Shown here piece after piece: positions 1 to 10,002 of a DNA stretch of 15,551 bases; position 1 is the stretch's first letter, and each line of letters starts with the position of its first letter. The DNA lies in assembly GCA_017941505.1 (NCBI GenBank), contig JAGAWH010000224.1, positions 1-15,551 of the forward strand, written 5' to 3'. The translations under genes were made by a program, and so were the position numbers. The DNA comes from Faecalicoccus sp. GTDB lineage: Bacteria > Bacillota_I > Bacilli_A > Erysipelotrichales > Erysipelotrichaceae. The notes beneath the pieces were generated by a model that was given only the letters and a program-made list of their open reading frames with translations, made no database searches and had not been told where the DNA came from.

Positions 1-1230
1 GTATTCCGTTTATCCATGAACTGGGGAAGAATTTATCCAAATGGCGATGATGAAACACCAAATGAAAAAGGTCTTCAGTTCTATGACAACGTATTTGATG
101 AATGTGCAAAGTACGGAATTGAACCATTAGTAACAATCTGCCATTATGAAATTCCATGGGCTATCGTTACTAACTATGGTGGATTCTCAAACCGCAAGGT
201 AATTGATTTATTCCTTAAATATTGCGAAACCATCTTTAAACGCTATAAGAACAAAGTTAAATATTGGTTGACATTCAATGAAATCAATATTGCGTGCATG
301 GGTGAAGGCGGCATCGGTAACCTGTATGGTTTAGGTATCATGGAAGAAGAAGATATCAACGCTACTGAACCAATTAAATTATCTGATTTGAAATCCGATA
401 AGCAGAGAACATTTGAAGCATTACATAATGAATTTGTAGCTTCCGCATTAGCGGTTAAATTAGGTCATGAGATCAATCCTGACTTCATGATCGGTAACAT
501 GATTGCTCATGTAACCGTATATCCTTTAACACCGGATCCAAAAGATATTCTGGCTTGCGACCGTGAAGAAAATTTAAAGAATAATTTCTGCTGCGACGTA
601 CAGGTTCGCGGTGCTTATCCGGTTTGGGCTAAAAAATATCTGAAGGATTTAGGCGTTGATCCTTGGTTCATCGATGATGAAAAAGATGCAGCCATTATCA
701 AAGAGGGTACAGTTGACTTCCATACATTCTCTTACTACATGTCCAACTGTATTACTACCCATGAAGGTGCAGCTACTACAGCCGGTAACATGTCTGTAGG
801 TGCGAAGAACCCTTACTTAAAGGCTTCTGACTGGGGCTGGCAGATTGACCCGGATGGATTGGAACATACATTAGAGACTTTGGCAGACCGTTATCCTGGA
901 CTTCCTTTGATGGTTGTTGAAAACGGCTTCGGCGCATTTGATAAGGTGGAAGAAGATGGTTCTATCCATGATGATTACAGAATCTCTTACTTCAAGAGCC
1001 ATATCGAAGCTATGGGCAGAGCTTGTGAAGCCGGTGTACCGTTAATTGGTTACACTACATGGGGACCAATCGATTTAGTATCTGCAGGAACCGGACAATA
1101 CGCTAAGCGTTATGGATTCATCTATGTTGACAGACATGATGATGGAACCGGTGATTTCTCACGTTCTAAGAAAGATTCCTTCTATTGGTATAAGAAGGTT
1201 TGTGAATCGAACGGTGAAGTTTTAGACTAA
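1..1230 (+). CDS. 6-phospho-beta-glucosidase, GH1 (copy 1, 5' end cut by window edge)
   Basis: This GH1 enzyme should hydrolyse phosphorylated beta-glucosides imported by a PTS, such as cellobiose-6-phosphate, in the cytoplasm. The frame is open from base 1 (V-F-R-L-S-M-N-W-G-R), matching residues 82-91 of the complete copies, so about 81 N-terminal residues lie upstream and the ATG at 16 is internal. Seen directly: acid/base motif WLTFNEIN, nucleophile motif VVENGFG, and the phosphate-binding loop with Ser, Lys and Tyr in [15 protein letters not shown], which separates phospho-glycosidases from plain beta-glucosidases. Its last 114 bases differ from those of copy 2 at only two positions, both silent, while its central part resembles copy 3 more. 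A terminator follows. The exact sugar (gluco or galacto, linkage) cannot be decided; the overall resemblance is to the BglA/AscB group. Confidence 0.93.
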   Translation, partial: VFRLSMNWGRIYPNGDDETPNEKGLQFYDNVFDECAKYGIEPLVTICHYEIPWAIVTNYGGFSNRKVIDLFLKYCETIFKRYKNKVKYWLTFNEINIACMGEGGIGNLYGLGIMEEEDINATEPIKLSDLKSDKQRTFEALHNEFVASALAVKLGHEINPDFMIGNMIAHVTVYPLTPDPKDILACDREENLKNNFCCDVQVRGAYPVWAKKYLKDLGVDPWFIDDEKDAAIIKEGTVDFHTFSYYMSNCITTHEGAATTAGNMSVGAKNPYLKASDWGWQIDPDGLEHTLETLADRYPGLPLMVVENGFGAFDKVEEDGSIHDDYRISYFKSHIEAMGRACEAGVPLIGYTTWGPIDLVSAGTGQYAKRYGFIYVDRHDDGTGDFSRSKKDSFYWYKKVCESNGEVLD

Positions 1231-1240
1231 TAATTATCGA

Positions 1241-1274
1241 CAGATTGAAGTAAGGCTTCAATCTGTTTTTTTTT
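1241..1274 (+). terminator. Rho-independent terminator after GH1 copy 1
   Basis: A perfect 10-bp stem (CAGATTGAAG at 1241-1250 pairing with CTTCAATCTG at 1256-1265) encloses a 5-nt loop and is followed by nine T residues. It lies 10 nt after the stop codon and separates copy 1 from copy 2. Confidence 0.93.
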
Positions 1275-1300
1275 ATCATGGACCAATCGTTTTAATAGGG

Positions 1301-2801
<1,501 letters not shown>

Positions 2802-2809
2802 TATGAATG

Positions 2810-2842
2810 ATCTGAGATACTTTGTATCTCAGATTTTTTTTT
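2810..2842 (+). terminator. Rho-independent terminator after GH1 copy 2
   Basis: A perfect 11-bp stem (ATCTGAGATAC at 2810-2820, GTATCTCAGAT at 2824-2834) with a TTT loop is followed by a run of nine T residues ending at 2842. Confidence 0.94.
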
Positions 2843-2855
2843 GAAAGCCTTTTCA
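2842..2855. promoter_or_regulatory. Putative cre (CcpA-binding) site
   Basis: TGAAAGCCTTTTCA matches 13 of 14 positions of the catabolite-responsive element consensus TGWAARCGYTWWCA; only the central G is replaced by C. It is the core of a wider inverted repeat, TTGAAA-GCCT-TTTCAA (2841-2856). The site lies about 68 bp upstream of the expected transcription start of GH1 copy 3, just after the preceding terminator. Carbon catabolite control of a beta-glucoside gene is expected in Firmicutes, but an upstream position would be less simple than a roadblock or core-promoter site. The altered central CG lowers confidence. Confidence 0.45.
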
Positions 2856-2901
2856 ATTTTTGGGATTTAAATACAAATTATAGGTATAAATGTATTTTCA
2901 A

Positions 2902-4410
<1,509 letters not shown>

Positions 4411-4420
4411 TTCTGATTCA

Positions 4421-4447
4421 AACAGCGGGTTATACCGCTGTTTTTTT
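4421..4447 (+). terminator. Rho-independent terminator after GH1 copy 3
   Basis: The stem CAGCGG (4423-4428) pairs with CCGCTG (4435-4440), can be extended by flanking A-T pairs, encloses a GTTATA loop and is followed by seven T residues. Confidence 0.9.
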
Positions 4448-4461
4448 CATGTCTGAATGTG

Positions 4462-4488
4462 TGTTATTATTGAGCCAGGTATAGGAGG
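4462..4488 (+). promoter_or_regulatory. Extended -10 promoter and RBS of the aldo/keto reductase gene
   Basis: TGT-TATTAT at 4462-4470 fits an extended -10 element; no clear -35 is present. AGGAGG at 4483-4488 is a near-ideal RBS 9 nt before ATG 4498. It is only 3 nt before TTG 4492, which decides the start in favour of 4498. Confidence 0.6.
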
Positions 4489-4497
4489 AAATTGTTC

Positions 4498-5622
4498 ATG
4501 AAAAAATTAGGCTTTGGCTTAATGCGCTTGCCGAGAATGAATCCGCAGGATCCTGCGTCTATTGATTACGATAAATTATATCCTATGGTGGATTTATTTC
4601 TGGAAAGAGGGTTTACCTACTTTGATACCGCATGGATGTATCAGGCTTTTGAAAGTGAAAGATCCGTTAAAAAAGCTCTTGTAGAACGTCATCCAAGAGA
4701 CAGCTTTACCATTACGACAAAACTTCATTCCAGCTACTTCGATTCGTTTGAAGACAGAGATAAGATTTTTTACGGCCAGTTAGAGAAGACCGGTGTTGAA
4801 TATTTTGATTATTATCTCTTACATGGAATTGAAGATCCAACCTATCCGAAATTTGAAAAATGTGACTGTTTTAACTGGATGCTGGAGAAAAAGGGACAGG
4901 GTCTTGTGAAACATGTAGGTTTCTCCTTCCATGGATCTCCTGAAATGTTAGATGCCATCTTAACAAAATATCCGCAGATGGAATATGTGCAGCTGCAGAT
5001 TAATTATCTGGATTGGGAAAGCCCATGGATCAAGAGTAGGGAATGTTATGAAGTTTGTGTAAAACACAATAAAAAGATCATTGTGATGGAACCGGTAAAA
5101 GGCGGAACTTTAGCCAAGATTCCGGGAGCTGCCGAGAAGCTGTTTAAAGAAGCAGATCCTAATAAATCCATTCCAAGCTGGGCAATCCGTTTTGCAGCAA
5201 GTCTTCCAAATGTTGCACTTGTTCTATCCGGTATGAGTACTTTAGAGCAGGTTGATGATAATACTTCCATTATGGATCCTTTTGTTCCGTTTACCGAAGA
5301 TGAAAATAAGTTGTGTTTTAAAGCAGCAGATATCATTAATAACCAAATCGCAATCCCTTGCACAGGATGTTCTTATTGCACGGATGGCTGTCCGATGCAG
5401 ATTGCGATTCCGCAGTATTTTTCACTCTATAATGAACATGCCCATGATGATATGGATGAAAAAGGCTGGACGGTTGCCTTTAACTATTACAGCACCATCG
5501 CCATAGATCATGGCAGGGCATCCGATTGTATTGAATGCGGACAATGTGAGAGCATATGCCCACAGCATCTTCCAATCATTACATATCTTAAAAAAGTGGC
5601 AGATGCACTGGAAGAAGAATAA
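4498..5622 (+). CDS. Aldo/keto reductase with two C-terminal [4Fe-4S] motifs
   Basis: A 374-residue cytosolic oxidoreductase of the ferredoxin-fused aldo/keto reductase type common in anaerobes. The N-terminal TIM barrel (about 1-280) carries the expected tetrad: Asp43 (YFDTAWMY), Tyr48, Lys75 (TTKLH) and His109 (LLHG). The C-terminal extension has two ferredoxin-like sites, C288-x2-C291-x2-C294-x3-C298-P and C344-x2-C347-x2-C350-x3-C354-P. Such proteins probably move electrons between the NAD(P)H/substrate site and an iron-sulfur partner; the substrate is unknown. The start at ATG 4498 gives MKKLGFGLMRLP, the typical family beginning; TTG 4492 lies too close to the RBS. It is transcribed alone between two terminators, so its link with the preceding glycosidases is only positional. 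Confidence 0.92.
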   Translation: MKKLGFGLMRLPRMNPQDPASIDYDKLYPMVDLFLERGFTYFDTAWMYQAFESERSVKKALVERHPRDSFTITTKLHSSYFDSFEDRDKIFYGQLEKTGVEYFDYYLLHGIEDPTYPKFEKCDCFNWMLEKKGQGLVKHVGFSFHGSPEMLDAILTKYPQMEYVQLQINYLDWESPWIKSRECYEVCVKHNKKIIVMEPVKGGTLAKIPGAAEKLFKEADPNKSIPSWAIRFAASLPNVALVLSGMSTLEQVDDNTSIMDPFVPFTEDENKLCFKAADIINNQIAIPCTGCSYCTDGCPMQIAIPQYFSLYNEHAHDDMDEKGWTVAFNYYSTIAIDHGRASDCIECGQCESICPQHLPIITYLKKVADALEEE

Positions 5623-5628
5623 TACATG

Positions 5629-5649
5629 CCCCGGACATTCCGGGGTTTT
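5629..5649 (+). terminator. Rho-independent terminator after the aldo/keto reductase gene
   Basis: A GC-rich 7-bp stem, CCCCGGA (5629-5635) with TCCGGGG (5639-5645), and a CAT loop are followed by only four T residues and then CTT. The T tract is short, but the stem is strong. Confidence 0.8.
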
Positions 5650-5653
5650 CTTG

Positions 5654-5724
5654 TGCCATGGCAATCAAAGATGCATTATGATATATTATTATTAAATCTA
5701 AAACATATTAAATAGTTAAGGAGG
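5654..5724 (+). promoter_or_regulatory. Promoter region and RBS of the GYF/FHA-ABC operon, with palindrome
   Basis: TGA-TATATT (5679-5687) is an extended -10 element. A weak -35, TGGCAA (5659-5664), sits 17 bp upstream and overlaps a perfect 10-bp palindrome, TGCCATGGCA (5654-5663), which could be an operator. AAGGAGG (5718-5724) is a strong RBS 7 nt before ATG 5732. It is the only convincing promoter I see ahead of the six-gene cluster ending at the terminator near 12366. Confidence 0.6.
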
Positions 5725-5731
5725 ACAGATT

Positions 5732-7429
5732 ATGTCAGCGAAATGGTATTATGCCAGAGATAATAAGGCGATAGGACCGTTTACAGCCGATGAAATGAAG
5801 CGGTTATATAATGAGGAGACGATTCAGGATGCGACCTTTGTGTGGTGTGAAGGAGCACCGGATTGGAAATTTTATCGGGACACGGAATTGTCTATGGACT
5901 CTTTGCCTCCGGATTATGAACCGGAGGAAGAAACCGTTGTTCTGACAGAGCCTGAAAATGACCAAAATCCGATTGAAGAAGCAGCACATGATGAATACAC
6001 GGATCATACAGAACAAAAATCAGAAAAAGCAGATTGGTATTATTTGAAAGGGGTCACACCGCAGGGACCTTTCACTAAGGAAGAAATGTCCTCTCTTTTT
6101 GAAAAGGGAAAGATCAATAAAGATACCCTGGTACTTATATCCGGAGAAGAAAACTGGCAGAATTATAAAGATTCAAAATTATATATACCGGCTGCCAAGG
6201 TAGAATTGATGCCGGATAAAACGGATATCAGTATGCCGGAACAGGAAGAATACGATAATGGGGCTACTGAAGTCTACACGGATGATAAGACCTCTATGGA
6301 CCCATACGAATACAATGCCTTTGATGATTTTGGCAGTGAAGCCGACGAAAAAGAAGAGTGGTATATAGATCAGGACGGGCCTTATACTTTGCGCGCCCTT
6401 CGTGCCATGTATAAACGGGGCAATATTGCTGAAAGTTCTATCATCGCAAAAGCGGATGGAACAACACTTCCTTTATCGCAATTACAGGATGACGAACTCC
6501 CTCAAAAGAAGCAGGATCAATGGTTTTTAGCGCGTAACGGTAAAGCGGAAGGCCCGTATGATCCAACCGATATTATAAACTGGGTGTTGTCAAAACAAAT
6601 TCCACTCGATACGCAGATTTGGAAAGATGGCATGTCTGACTGGATCAAAATCGGTGAATCTGATTTATTAACGGAAAGCCAGAAACAGTCTTTGATGCCA
6701 AAGCAGGAAAAGAAAGAAACACAGCCTAAAAAATCAAAACTTGCTTTGATCATCGGTATTCTGGCAGGTATCTGCATTTTGGGAGGTATTGGTTTCTTCT
6801 TGTTTGGAAAAGGGCCGAAAGAAGAAATACAGGCATCTTCCTTTACCGGAAATTGGAAGCTCAGCAAATATGCACCGGCAGATGGGGATTTCTGGGATCT
6901 TTCCTTAAGCGAAGTGCAGAAATTAAGAATGTCTGTAGAGGATGACGGAGATATTACGATTCAAACAAACGGCAGAGACATTTATGCAGGAAGCTGGACT
7001 ATCGATGGAGACGTTGCCGATATCCAGGGAAATTTAAATGATGAATCCACAAATTTAGAATTATCCGTGAATGAAGACGGTGAGGTTGTCATCAAACAGA
7101 AACCGGACGTTACCTTGATCTTTGTGGAAGACGCGGATGCTCCCTTAACATCGGAGGAGTCAAAGCCAAGTGAAACCGCGCAATCCGAACCGGAACCGGA
7201 GCCGGAACCTGCCACAAATCCGGAATTAGGTAACTATAAGGTGAATTATGATATGAACCTGCGTTCCCAGCCAAACCGCTATTCTTCGGATGCCGGTGAT
7301 ATTGGTGCAGGAAGTACGGTTAATATTGTAGAAATCGAAAATAATAGCGATGGTAAATGGGGTAAGCTATCGGATGGAAGATGGATCTGTATGGTTGATT
7401 CGGATTATACCTATCTTACAAAACAATAG
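5732..7429 (+). CDS. Four-GYF_2-domain single-pass membrane protein with external SH3b domain
   Basis: A 565-residue protein of modular build. Four GYF_2 (DUF4339-type) repeats lie at about 5-50, 102-150, 210-252 and 264-312. Each starts with a W-[YF] pair and a GP[FY] motif and, except in the third, has a conserved downstream Trp. Acidic linkers join them. A basic stretch (QPKKSK, 331-336) precedes one membrane helix (about 337-358), giving an N-in topology. Outside, a lipocalin-like beta domain (about 372-466, with GNWKLSKY), an EPEPEPEP spacer (486-493) and an SH3b-like domain (about 502-563, with MNLRSQPN) follow. GYF domains bind proline-rich peptides in eukaryotes, and SH3b domains often bind cell wall; here this suggests a scaffold linking cytoplasm and envelope, which is an inference. 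It is the first gene of the operon. Confidence 0.88.
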   Translation: MSAKWYYARDNKAIGPFTADEMKRLYNEETIQDATFVWCEGAPDWKFYRDTELSMDSLPPDYEPEEETVVLTEPENDQNPIEEAAHDEYTDHTEQKSEKADWYYLKGVTPQGPFTKEEMSSLFEKGKINKDTLVLISGEENWQNYKDSKLYIPAAKVELMPDKTDISMPEQEEYDNGATEVYTDDKTSMDPYEYNAFDDFGSEADEKEEWYIDQDGPYTLRALRAMYKRGNIAESSIIAKADGTTLPLSQLQDDELPQKKQDQWFLARNGKAEGPYDPTDIINWVLSKQIPLDTQIWKDGMSDWIKIGESDLLTESQKQSLMPKQEKKETQPKKSKLALIIGILAGICILGGIGFFLFGKGPKEEIQASSFTGNWKLSKYAPADGDFWDLSLSEVQKLRMSVEDDGDITIQTNGRDIYAGSWTIDGDVADIQGNLNDESTNLELSVNEDGEVVIKQKPDVTLIFVEDADAPLTSEESKPSETAQSEPEPEPEPATNPELGNYKVNYDMNLRSQPNRYSSDAGDIGAGSTVNIVEIENNSDGKWGKLSDGRWICMVDSDYTYLTKQ

Positions 7430-7444
7430 AAAAGAGGAATCGAT

Positions 7445-8953
7445 ATGATATGTAAAGAGTGTGGTGCTCCGCTCAAACCCGGAGCAAAATTTTGTACAAA
7501 ATGTGGTGCAGAAGTTGAAAAAGAGCCCATCGTTTTAACCTGTCCGGAATGCGGAAGACAGGTAAGCGCGGATCAAAAATTCTGCCGTTTCTGTGGATGT
7601 ACATTGGATTTTTCAGAGAATGAAGAGCCTCAGATTCCTGATATTCCTGTGATCCCTCAACCCCAAACAAAAGAGACTTCTTTCTTTGAATCGGAAGTAA
7701 AACCGATGAAAGAAAAGCCAAGAGAAGAGGTGAAGCAGCCGGATACAAAACAAAAAAATCAGAACAATTGGCCGGCCTTTATCTCGCTGGGAGCTGCTGC
7801 TATTGGATTTTTATCACCGCTAAGATGGGTTGTTAACATAGTAGTTGGCGTTGTTATACGATTATTTAGATTGTATTATTTTTATCCAATTTTACGGTTT
7901 ATTTCCTTTATGTATGGTTTTATGCATTGGGTATGTATACTTCTCTGCTTAGCTGTGATTGCCGGACTGTCATACTTACTTTCTGTTGAAAAAAGTGAAA
8001 ACCAAAGCTCAATCTGGATGGGATTTATTCCTGCTGCCTGTTCTTTGATTTCCGTCATCTTTACAATGACCATGCATCCGGCCCTAAGCTTTTTGGTTTC
8101 CATTCCGGCTATTCTTGTCGGAATATTACTGGCAAATAAAGTATTTATCAAAAGAGAAGTGCTGCGAGGTCCGTTTGATTTAAATTCAGAACTTGACAGT
8201 TTAAAAGGATTCTTTGCGTCAAGTAAACCGAAAAGTGCTCCGGCAGCAACCGTAAAAAGACCGGTTAAAACCAGTGTACCGCTTGTACCCAATGAGCGCT
8301 TAAATGAAGCTTCTTATTTTGATGGTAACGGTAAAGATTTATTTGTGATTTCACTTGTTAACGCACTGGCCATGAGCGTTACCTGCGGAATTATGATTCC
8401 GTGGGCACAGGTACGTGTGGCAAGATATGAGGCCGGTCATACTGTTTATAACGGAAGACGTCTGCAGTTTGTTGGCAAGACATCGGATTTGTTTATTTTA
8501 TATTTAAAATGGATTTTATTATCGATGGTTACCTGCGGAATCTATTTTCCTTTTGCGATGGTGGAGTATACTAAATGGATCAGCCGTTATACCGGTTATG
8601 AAGATGAAACACCGGGTCCAAATGGCTTTGCGGGATCCGATTTTGATGGCAATGCCTTTGAATATTATGGATATACCAGTTTAGGCGGAGCCCTGACGGC
8701 ACTAACCTGTGGCATTGGTTCGGGATGGTATTTCAACTTATTGAAGAACTGGACATTGTCGCATACAAAAGTATGTCATGACCGTATGGCTTATGATAAG
8801 GATACCTGGACAAGTACCTTAGGTATATTGCTGGTAAACTATCTTTTGACTTCAGTTACCTGCGGTATCTACGGTCCTTGGGCAAGATGTCGTATAAATG
8901 AATATGCGATTTCGCGTACTCATATTAATCCAAACTATAACTATCATGAATAA
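7445..8953 (+). CDS. Double zinc-ribbon, DUF898 (YjgN-like) polytopic membrane protein
   Basis: A 502-residue protein. Two zinc ribbons open it: Cys3/Cys6/Cys17/Cys20 and Cys33/Cys36/Cys47/Cys50. A Pro/Glu/Lys-rich linker (about 55-108) leads to a hydrophobic block with several helices (about 110-232). A second linker is followed by a DUF898-like region (about 288-490). This region shows four copies of a T-C-G-I motif, at about 313, 363, 421 and 472, the first, second and fourth followed by a P-[WF]-A sequence (CGIMIPWA, CGIYFPFA, CGIYGPWA). DUF898 proteins are membrane proteins of unknown function. It starts 15 nt after the previous stop, with AGAGGA 6 nt before the ATG. The Pro-rich linker could be a ligand for the GYF domains encoded next door; this is a hypothesis. 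Confidence 0.85.
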   Translation: MICKECGAPLKPGAKFCTKCGAEVEKEPIVLTCPECGRQVSADQKFCRFCGCTLDFSENEEPQIPDIPVIPQPQTKETSFFESEVKPMKEKPREEVKQPDTKQKNQNNWPAFISLGAAAIGFLSPLRWVVNIVVGVVIRLFRLYYFYPILRFISFMYGFMHWVCILLCLAVIAGLSYLLSVEKSENQSSIWMGFIPAACSLISVIFTMTMHPALSFLVSIPAILVGILLANKVFIKREVLRGPFDLNSELDSLKGFFASSKPKSAPAATVKRPVKTSVPLVPNERLNEASYFDGNGKDLFVISLVNALAMSVTCGIMIPWAQVRVARYEAGHTVYNGRRLQFVGKTSDLFILYLKWILLSMVTCGIYFPFAMVEYTKWISRYTGYEDETPGPNGFAGSDFDGNAFEYYGYTSLGGALTALTCGIGSGWYFNLLKNWTLSHTKVCHDRMAYDKDTWTSTLGILLVNYLLTSVTCGIYGPWARCRINEYAISRTHINPNYNYHE

Positions 8954-9329
8954 TGAAATGAAAATACGGGCAATCGAGAAGGGAAGATCCATTGCCCGTG
9001 TTCTTATAGTGGGCTTAATATATGCAACCTGGGTTTTTGTGACAGGACTTTATATACCATGTCCGATACGAACGGTAACAGGGTTGTTATGTCCGGGATG
9101 CGGGATTAGCCATTATTTTATTCATCTTCTGCGGTTTGAATGGAAAGAGGCATACATGGATAATCAATTGGTGTTTATTTTGATGCCTTTTGCGTGTGTT
9201 TATTTTCTTTACCGTACATGGCGTTATATCAAATACGGAAAAGAGGACTACTCGAAAGCAGAAATGATTCTGTTTATTGTGTTGTTTTACTGCTGCATAG
9301 GTTTTATGATCTGGCGAAATATGAATTGA
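8946..9329 (+). CDS. DUF2752 small membrane protein
   Basis: A 127-residue membrane protein with the DUF2752 signature: C39-P-I-R, T45-G46, then L-C49-P-G-C52-G. The CPxR...TGL.CPGCG pattern is diagnostic, but its function is unknown. Membrane segments are at about 17-37, 75-92 and 106-123. The frame is open further upstream, but a start before 8946 would run deep into the preceding gene. ATG 8946 overlaps that gene's stop by 8 nt and ATG 8958 (four codons on) lies just after it; neither has a visible Shine-Dalgarno sequence, so translation is probably coupled. It lies between the DUF898 protein and the FHA-ABC transporter genes. Confidence 0.85.
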   Translation: MNNEMKIRAIEKGRSIARVLIVGLIYATWVFVTGLYIPCPIRTVTGLLCPGCGISHYFIHLLRFEWKEAYMDNQLVFILMPFACVYFLYRTWRYIKYGKEDYSKAEMILFIVLFYCCIGFMIWRNMN

Positions 9330-9336
9330 GGTCTGT

Positions 9337-10002
9337 ATGAACGATGGTGGAAAAGTAATATTCAGCGGATTGATTGCCTGTCTTTTTGTGGGGCTTATGA
9401 GTTTTTTTGTGCTTGTGGTCAACAAGAATGAATCCAATCCGGTTACTGCCCAGGTGGATGCATCCATGCAGGAAATGGAGATGGATATTCCTGCCTTAAC
9501 AAGTGATCAGGTTGAAAGTGCATATTCAGATATATTAGAGAATTATCGAAACCACACCGGTGATATCAATGAAAATTTTGATAAAGATCTCCATTATGCC
9601 TTTGTGGATATTATGGAAGATGGATATCCGGAATGTCTTATTGCCAAGGTGGACGAGAATGGATATAAGATCGTTGATGTATTTGGCTTTGATGGTTATC
9701 AAACCAAAAGATTATGCACACTTCCAAACTCAAAGGTGAACATTAAATTATTGAAAAACGGTCTTGTTTATGAAGCCAATCGAACCGAATCCATCAAATA
9801 TAATGCCTTTTATCAGCTGATGCCATACTCTGCAGATACTTCGCATCGAATCACATTTTACAGCCGTCATTCAACATACTGGATCAAGGAGAATGATGGT
9901 GAAAGAGAAGAAGTGACAAAAGAAGAATATAACTCTAAAGGATATCCGTATCAGTCTTTTGAAATACTAGATGATATAGAATGGACGGTGATCGATTCAT
10001 GA
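9337..10002 (+). CDS. Membrane-anchored protein of unknown function in the FHA-ABC operon
   Basis: I do not recognise this 221-residue protein. It has one N-terminal hydrophobic segment (about 7-28) with no lipobox Cys, so it is likely a signal anchor with the remainder outside. The stretch DIMEDGYPECLIAK (91-104) resembles, in degenerate form, the D-x-[ND]-x-DG-x-PE-L motif of many Firmicute surface proteins and lipoproteins with beta-propeller-like or calcium-binding repeats. The rest is predicted mixed alpha/beta, rich in Tyr and Asn. GAGGT (9328-9332) is an RBS just before ATG 9337. The 7-nt gap to the DUF2752 gene and the ATGA overlap with the FHA-ABC gene place it inside the operon, so it may be an extracytoplasmic partner of the transporter. 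Confidence 0.8.
   Translation: MNDGGKVIFSGLIACLFVGLMSFFVLVVNKNESNPVTAQVDASMQEMEMDIPALTSDQVESAYSDILENYRNHTGDINENFDKDLHYAFVDIMEDGYPECLIAKVDENGYKIVDVFGFDGYQTKRLCTLPNSKVNIKLLKNGLVYEANRTESIKYNAFYQLMPYSADTSHRITFYSRHSTYWIKENDGEREEVTKEEYNSKGYPYQSFEILDDIEWTVIDS

Noticed and set aside
16..1230. Reading GH1 copy 1 as a full gene starting at ATG 16
   Set aside because: The frame is open to base 1 and the residues before the ATG match the interior of copies 2 and 3; this Met replaces an Ile inside the protein, so the gene is only cut by the window edge and is not truncated in nature as far as can be seen.
1283..1296. Possible cre site upstream of GH1 copy 2
   Set aside because: Only the central CG and the right arm fit; the left arm has little match (about 9 of 14), which is near chance in AT-rich DNA.
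4492..4497. TTG start two codons upstream for the aldo/keto reductase
   Set aside because: It would lie only 3 nt from the AGGAGG; ATG 4498 has normal spacing and gives the family N-terminus.
7882..8292. Minus-strand open frame of 136 codons
   Set aside because: It lies wholly inside the zinc-ribbon/DUF898 gene, lacks a recognisable domain and is a shadow of hydrophobic codons on the other strand.
9981..9998. Earlier ATG for the FHA-ABC ATPase
   Set aside because: No ribosome binding site precedes 9981, while 9999 has GGTGATC upstream and forms an ATGA overlap with the previous stop.
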